Shown here in pieces: positions 58,260 through 64,000 of a DNA stretch of 64,000 nucleotides. How positions within the stretch are numbered: the stretch's first letter is position 1; each line of letters opens with the position of its first letter. The stretch is from contig CM028883.1 of the NCBI GenBank assembly GCA_016801885.1, positions 27,137,143-27,201,142 of the forward strand. Direction: 5' to 3'. Source of the DNA: Toxotes chatareus (taxonomy: Eukaryota; Chordata; Actinopteri; Toxotidae). The position numbers were made by a program, and so were the translations under genes. The notes under the pieces were generated by a model. The model had not been told where the DNA came from, searched no databases, and saw only the letters and a list, made by a program, of their open reading frames with translations.

Positions 58260-59900
58260 TCCATACATCCATCCATCTTCCCCCACTTATCTAGGTCTAG
58301 GTGGTCTTAGCATCAGGCTAAGCAGTAGTAGTACATAAAACTGTCTTGCTGGGGGATCCTAAGGTCTTCCCAGGTCAGATGGGAAATGTAATCCCTCCAG
58401 TGTGTCCTGGGTCTGCTGCACTGTTTCCACCTAGTTGTATATGATGAGAATGTGTCTCTGTAGGAAGCTCTTCAAGAGGATAACATGTCCAAACCACATT
58501 AGTCTGACCTTTTTCCAATATAATCAATCTGTCTTAAAACACATCTTAAAATACAGACTCTTGATGCAGGTGCTGTAGCCAGCTAGACCTTTAACTAAAC
58601 TTCCCTTTCTCTCTAAGATCCTTGAGAAAGCAGTCTCCAATCAGCTGTGTGACTTTCTACAGAGCAACAAATTATTTAAGGATCTTCAGTCTGGATTCAG
58701 ATTGAATCATAGCACAGAGACAACACTGCTGAAAGTTACAAATGACCCTCTAATTGCACTGGACAAAGGACTCGTCTCTGTACTTGTCTTATTAGATCTT
58801 AGTGCTGCATTTGACACCATTGACCATCACATCCTATTACAGATGGCAGAGGCAGATGGCCGCCCACCCAGAGCCAGGTTCTGCTCGAGGTTTTGTTTTT
58901 CCTCGCCACTGTCACCAAGTGCTTGCTCATGGGGGAAATGTTGGGTCTCTGTAAATAATATTATAAAGAGTACTGTCTAGACCTGCTCTATATGAAAAGT
59001 GTCCTCAGATAACTTCTTTTTGGAGTTAGCGCTATATAAATAAAACTGACTTGACTTGACTTGCTCCCTGCTCACCACAACAGCCCAGTGCAACACCTGC
59101 ATGACTGCTGTTGTGGCACCAACCCATCTGTCGATAGTTTCACTTAACCTCACTTAGGAACAAGATGCCCAAGATACTTGGACTCCTTCACCTGGGGCAG
59201 TAATTCACTCTGGCACATCACAATGGCATCAGACTTGGAGAAGTTAACTTTCATCCCAACTGTTTCACACTCAGCTGCAAATTGCCTCAGTGCACAGAGA
59301 GGGTCAGAGTCTGATGAAGGAAACAGAACCACTTCATCAACAAAATGCATTAGCAGTCCTGAAGCCACCATACTGGACCCTCTGCCCACTTGAACTGCGC
59401 CTAGAGATTCTGTCCATACAAATCACAAACAGAACTGGTAACAAGGCAAGGCCCTGCATGGTGCAACCCACTGCCCACTGAGAATGTACTTTATTTCCTG
59501 TTGAGAATGAGGACAAAGCTGTCACTCATTTGTTCTCACATAGCTGCAAAAGGACAGGATGGCTTGAAGTAATGGTCCTGGTAACCCCTACTTCCACTGT
59601 ACCCACAACAAGATACTTCAAGGACATGTTAACAACATACACACACAGTGCAGACTAGATGGGCTAACATACATGGCCTAGCAAGGATAAAGAGCTGGTT
59701 CCCTGTTCCACAACCTGAAGGAATCTGCTTCGCTTCTCCTGAATCTGAGATTTGACAGCTGGGCAGAGCATCCTTTCAAGCACCTTGACATAAAGTGTCC
59801 TAAGGACATTGAGTAGAATTATACCTTGATAATAAGACCACGTCCCCTTTAAAAAAAAAAAAAAAAAAAAGGCATCCACCACCCTGGTCTGCCAGTACAT
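58260..59900 (-). mobile_element. Rex3 (RTE-clade) LINE relic, split by a later insertion
   Basis: On the minus strand, from 59900 down: YWQTRVV (about 59897), TWSYYQGIILL, then VKVLERMLCPAVKSQIQEK, then LFVICMDRISRRS (about 59430-59395), HFVDEVVLFPSSDSD and QFAAECETVGMKVNFSKSD, QVKESKYLGHLV, an IDRWVGATTAVMQ-like segment (to about 59075), and beyond the insertion MWFGHV and a PRTHWRDYISHLTWEDL-like end (58495-58350). The YWQTRVV start and FVICMDRISRR block are Rex3 hallmarks. A T-run, stops and frameshifts make it dead. It is interrupted by the L2-like copy at 58560-59063. Confidence 0.8.
58560..59063 (+). mobile_element. L2-like LINE with internal deletion, nested in Rex3
   Basis: The RT start LPFLSKILEKAVSNQLCDFL-like block, HSTETTLLKVTND and VLVLLDLSAAFDTIDHHILL (58600-58842) is joined directly to the family's 3' tail (AGCCAGGTTCTGCTCGAGG at 58872, GCGCTATATAAATAAAACTG near 59031, tail repeats TTGAC to 59063). 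The middle and end of the RT are missing. Confidence 0.8.
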
Positions 59901-61683
59901 AACCCCTGCCCAAAACCTCCATGTGACATCACATGGGGGTTGTATAGCTACAAAATAATGTGACAGAAAGATAACCTAAGTCTACACCTTTAAAGTGTGA
60001 TCAGCTGAACTGACTAAAGTACCCAATCAACTTGAATGTTGTGAGCAGCATAAACATTTTTAGTTCACTGTAAAAGTTGCATTTTAACATGTTAACAGTA
60101 GAAGAAAATGCTGTCTTAATGTGGATGCTAAATGTTTTCAGCTGCATCTGCTTAAGATGGACATGATCTGAGGCGGCCATCAGGTCAGAAAATCAAAGTA
60201 ACTTCATCACAGCCTCCTTCCTGCAGGGGATTTCCATGCAAGTTTAATCATGGTGTCACAGACACCTGCCCTCAGAGCAATTTTCACAACAGCACAAAGA
60301 CATAATAATAAAACAATTCCATGATTGGATTGCTGGTTGGGATTGTGGTCAGTAAAATGGCATAAAGTAAATCTGATTTAAACACCAAAAAGCAACACAT
60401 TCTGTGCTTATGGAGGAGCAAAAATAACAAGTGGAATTCTTTCTCCACTCTGCACAATTGGTCGGAGAAGTGGGTCAAATATCAATTAAAAATGTCCTGC
60501 TCTGACAAGCCCCCCTACCCACGAATCTATGTCAGAACGTGGGTATTAGCTCTTGTTAATATGTCTAAGATTATGATTCATTTCTTGAGATGCTGTTGCT
60601 TGTTTAACATTACCAGTATTAGACCACATATGGGCCTGTCTGCTGTCACTCTAGACATCAAATTGTGAGTGTTGACACATATTTAGAAATGAAGAGGGGC
60701 TGTAGTGCAATAATCTGCTTACTGTGGCTGATATTAGAAGGCGTCTTGAGATAAATGCATGTCATAACCCCAATTAAAATAACATATAACCTAAGGCTTA
60801 TTGTCTCTGCAAGAAATCACAGCCAAACATGTTTAAGAAACCTTAATTACTCTGAGGCACATGCAAGTGTCTCCTGTCGCCTGTCCTCCATGTCCTACCT
60901 GTCTGCTACCAAACACACTTGTACCTACAGATTTGGCGGGGATGTGTGAAACAATACATGCTTAAAGGACTTGATGTGCTCATGTGATTTGAATCGTAAT
61001 CTCTTTACAGTCAACTATTATGGCACCGGGAGACTTAATGGTGTTCTTTCATTCTACATTATGGCCCATTGAAAGATTTGTAGACTTTAATCTCATCAAC
61101 CAGCATGAAAATGTGTCCCGATGGGTCACCATAACATCATAAATGTCTTTTTAGCCTCTGAAAAAAAAAGCTAAATGGATTATATAAAGCTGGGTGAAAA
61201 TTGTTTTCCAAGCACTTTGTTGTCTTTGCAGATGTTTATATTTTTGTGTTTCTTGTTTACACCTTTTTCAGGTTTCTTTTTTCTTTTCTTTTTTATTTTT
61301 ACCTGAATTCTAGACAAAATTCTTGAAATGAACTGATTTTATTTTGGAAACAGGTATAAGAGGTAGACTCACTCTCAGTGACAAATTTTGATTTCTGAGA
61401 TTATTTCAAAACTACAAACTTTCCAAGAGCACGTCTAAAACAAAGTTTGGTGGAATGCAATTTTAGAGCTAAACAATGCCAAAGAACCACAAGATGGTAT
61501 TTCTATGTAATGAGGCACCTTATTGTGAAAGTGTATGGGACACAGGTTGTAATCCTCACCAGGGAAACAGATATAATAAATGAAGTCAGCAGTCCACTGA
61601 GGGAGGGAGGGCTGCCTAACAAAGCAAAGATTAAGAGGAGTCCATCCTGACCTTATTTTAAGAGGACAACACCCCCCCTCCCC

Positions 61684-61684
<1 letters not shown>
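59900..61684. other. cadps: cadps intron, no gene seen
   Basis: Mostly unique AT-rich DNA. A compositionally even stretch at about 60960-61150 might be a conserved element. No exon was recognised on either strand. Confidence 0.4.

Positions 61685-61760
<76 letters not shown>
61685..61760. repeat. Long (AC)n microsatellite
   Basis: About 76 bp of AC units with a single T interruption near 61720. Confidence 0.97.
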
Positions 61761-61762
<2 letters not shown>

Positions 61763-62637
61763 GGGTATCTGCTTTGGTGGCCTATAACCCTCTAATTTGT
61801 GGGGGTTCATCAACATCTGCTTTTAACTTATCTCTGTGTTTACTTTAGTGTCTTCTTCTAGAGCACCATAATGAATGATTTAAAAAAAAAAAGGAACACA
61901 AAAGATAGAGTGAAAAGTTAGTGGTGATAATCAAACATCTGCAGCATATCTTTACTGCACTTTAGTTGGGTTTATAGTTGATACACGGGGTTTATGTCAG
62001 TCCTGCCATAGGTACGTATGGTGTAGAGCTGGTGTAGAGCTTGATTTATTCTCCAGCATAGGATCTCACCTGATTGATGGAACCTCTGCAGCGCTAGACG
62101 GATGTATGGCACATAATCAGGCTGTAGTGCACTTTAACTATATTCTGCAGTAACTCTGTTCACGCGTTTGTTATGAATGTGTGTACTCATGCACGCAAGA
62201 TCAGGGATAGGGACAGTTTTGGGCCCTTGAAGAACTGCTTTCATGGTCAAGGCTTGCGCAATTGTCAGTACATGCATTCATTGTATATTAAAATGTACTA
62301 GTGCAGTGTCAATATCAGCACATGGTGTATCCATCATAGTGTGGTTTGACTGTTAAACTGGAAGTGAGACACACTTCAGTTTGAAAGACATGCAACTGAA
62401 ATTTACTGGTAAGAATGATAAAAATCAGACATACGAAGAACAACTGTGCCTCTAAACCTGAAGTCAAGCACTAATGCACCATTTTGTGTGTTTTTACCCT
62501 TAAAGACATGAGAGAGAGAGAGAGAGAAATAGATTTTAAAAAGGGTGGAGTGACAAGAAAAGCACATCAGAGCTGCAGAGAGCAGTCAGAGACACCTTCA
62601 TCGGCCTCTGTGATGCCGTGGGGAGAATTGATATAGG

Positions 62638-63042
62638 ATGACAACAAAGAGAAGCCGGGGTGAGATGAATCCCGGCAGAAATGCTCTTGTGGAAGAAAAG
62701 AGGATACATGGCAAGGCAGCGGGTCAAGATGCAGCAACAAACAGCAAACATCCAGCACCGGACACCTCTCTGTCACACTCTGTCAGGACCAACACGGAGG
62801 AAGAGGACAGGAGACGGATTACACCTCAAGGCCTCGATTCAACACAAAGGCACGAACAGATAGATGAAGCTCTGCAGACTGAACATCGAAGACTGTTCAC
62901 TCTGCAGAGCCTCAACGATGAACCTGCACACAGTCAAGATGAAGAGGTGACAGAGGATTACACAACCTGGATCACGTCCCTGTCAGTGTTCTTTCACCTG
63001 TCTCCTGTTGTTTCAGCTCATCCACCCTCCAGCCTTCACTAA
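62638..63042 (+). CDS. Unidentified 134-codon open frame, antisense within the cadps intron
   Basis: I do not recognise this product. The frame begins ATGACAACAAAG at 62638 and ends TAA at 63040-63042. The predicted protein is hydrophilic and charged (Glu/Asp/Arg/Gln-rich, for example EEEDRRRI and SQDEEVTEDY), with one short hydrophobic stretch near the C-terminus (about residues 118-128). The length and coding-like third positions exceed most nearby chance frames, and an ATTAAA lies at 63052-63057. There is no strong Kozak context and no clear upstream exon. It may be a chance frame, a transposon relic or the last exon of an unknown transcript. Confidence 0.25.
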   Translation: MTTKRSRGEMNPGRNALVEEKRIHGKAAGQDAATNSKHPAPDTSLSHSVRTNTEEEDRRRITPQGLDSTQRHEQIDEALQTEHRRLFTLQSLNDEPAHSQDEEVTEDYTTWITSLSVFFHLSPVVSAHPPSSLH

Positions 63043-63057
63043 AATACAAACGATTAA

Positions 63058-64000
63058 AGACAGCTTTTTTTTTTTTTTTTTTTCAATTGATGAATCAACT
63101 ACCCAATGAATCCTTTTATGGATAATTCTGGTTTATTTTCACTTGGGTCTTTATTTTTATAGTTCTGTCCTTAATTTTTGGTGATAATTGTTTTTTGATT
63201 GATCTGTTAACATCTTGACTATCACCACACTGAAGTCTGACAGTGCCATCACACAGGCTGTAAACAAGCCAATAGTTTATCCAGATTGTCTAAATCATCT
63301 TATCTGGATGTCAAACTCAAAGTGAACAAACCCAACTACAGTAAGAACAGCAGGTCAAAGTTGAAGCATCATGGCTTTTTCAAGATCTGTCAAGTTCAGA
63401 AAGAACTTCTTTTGTCTTCTGAGATTCTGAGTTGGAGAAAACATGTTTGTGTGATCGGCTCCACTTGGAGATCAAAGATTATCCCCAGTAATCTTTTATT
63501 CCAGATTACTCTGCAGACAGTATCCTTACCACACAATAGTGTGTCCCCCGGGACATCTAGCTGAGAGAGTTAGCAGCCATATTCTGATACATCTACTAGC
63601 TGATGGCCTCAATAAGGTAAGAAATCTTGGACCACAACAAAGTCCTTCTGAGCTGTAGTGATAGGCCTGATGAGAGAGTGAAATATTGAGCACTGTGTTG
63701 TGGACTGTGCACGTAAGGGTTTTGTTTTGTGCTGTATGTGTGCTGTGTATCAGGTTGGACCAGTTCACCAGCTAATATCTATTGTATCGATGAGAATCTT
63801 TGGGGGTGATACACACCAGCAGTGTGTGACACGCATCAAAACATCTGCACCAAAGCTCACTCACCTGTAGCATCTTAATGAACACCCTGTTATGTGTGTG
63901 ATTTGGCAGGTGTGTGTGTTTGCGACTAAAACACTGAGCTATCCCATAAATGTGCTGGCTCCATCTATCCACAGAATAATCCACAACTCACTAACCTCAG
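63058..64000. other. cadps: cadps intron, right end
   Basis: AT-rich with a T-run at 63066-63083. No exon was recognised, and the sequence ends inside the intron as far as can be seen. Confidence 0.4.

Noticed and set aside
61435..61758. 107-codon minus-strand frame starting with repeated CV residues
   Set aside because: It arises from the AC microsatellite.
63960..64000. Possible minus-strand exon end (CTGAG followed by GTTAGT) at the window edge
   Set aside because: The residues do not match the end expected for the preceding cadps exon, and the donor is weak.
1..64000. CRISPR arrays, operons, tRNA or rRNA genes
   Set aside because: None seen; the short tandem repeats are vertebrate microsatellites.

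Overview
This window is vertebrate nuclear DNA, most likely from a teleost fish of the percomorph type. The signs are GT-AG spliced genes with vertebrate-specific families, compact introns in fezf2, many CA/TG, AT and poly-T tracts, and decayed fish retroelements (Rex3/RTE-type, L2-type and restriction-like-endonuclease LINEs, tRNA-derived SINEs). There are no bacterial operons, CRISPR arrays or tRNA/rRNA genes. Most open frames are chance or shadow frames.

Four protein-coding genes can be supported, in the order known from the mammalian PTPRG-C3orf14(CEP15)-FEZF2-CADPS block. (1) The last two coding exons of ptprg, a receptor tyrosine phosphatase (+), lie at 1452-2025, followed by a long 3' UTR that may reach about 6.65 kb. 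(2) A complete four-exon cep15 (C3orf14 orthologue, +, 132 aa) lies at 10119-14614; its first intron holds an L2-like LINE inserted in an older repeat. (3) A complete four-exon fezf2 (-, 425 aa, Eh1 repressor motif plus six C2H2 fingers) lies at 27727-24119. (4) The last two coding exons of cadps (CAPS1, -) lie at 44785-42955. The rest of cadps lies beyond the right edge, so 44786-64000 appears to be one large cadps intron.

Layout: 1-6.7 kb ptprg end and 3' UTR; 6.7-10 kb repeat-rich intergenic DNA (two LINE pieces and a MITE-like element); 10-15.5 kb cep15; 15.6-23.9 kb mostly unique DNA that looks like the regulatory flank downstream of fezf2, with one Rex3 relic; 24-28 kb fezf2 with a GC-rich first exon; 28-41.8 kb intergenic DNA between fezf2 and the cadps 3' end, with SINE/LINE relics and an exceptional perfect hairpin at 38935-38981; 41.8-64 kb cadps 3' end and last large intron, with a nested LINE (L2-like inside Rex3) at 58.2-59.9 kb, a long CA tract, and one unexplained 134-codon frame on the opposite strand (62638-63042).

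The genes do not form a pathway. They are long-conserved neighbours, and the gene-poor flanks of fezf2 probably carry forebrain/neuronal enhancers that help hold the block together. No clearly new molecular system was found. The points most worth a second look are the 38.9 kb hairpin, the POU-dimer-like site just upstream of fezf2, the UG tract abutting a ptprg splice acceptor, the overlapping upstream frame of cep15 and the 62.6 kb ORF.
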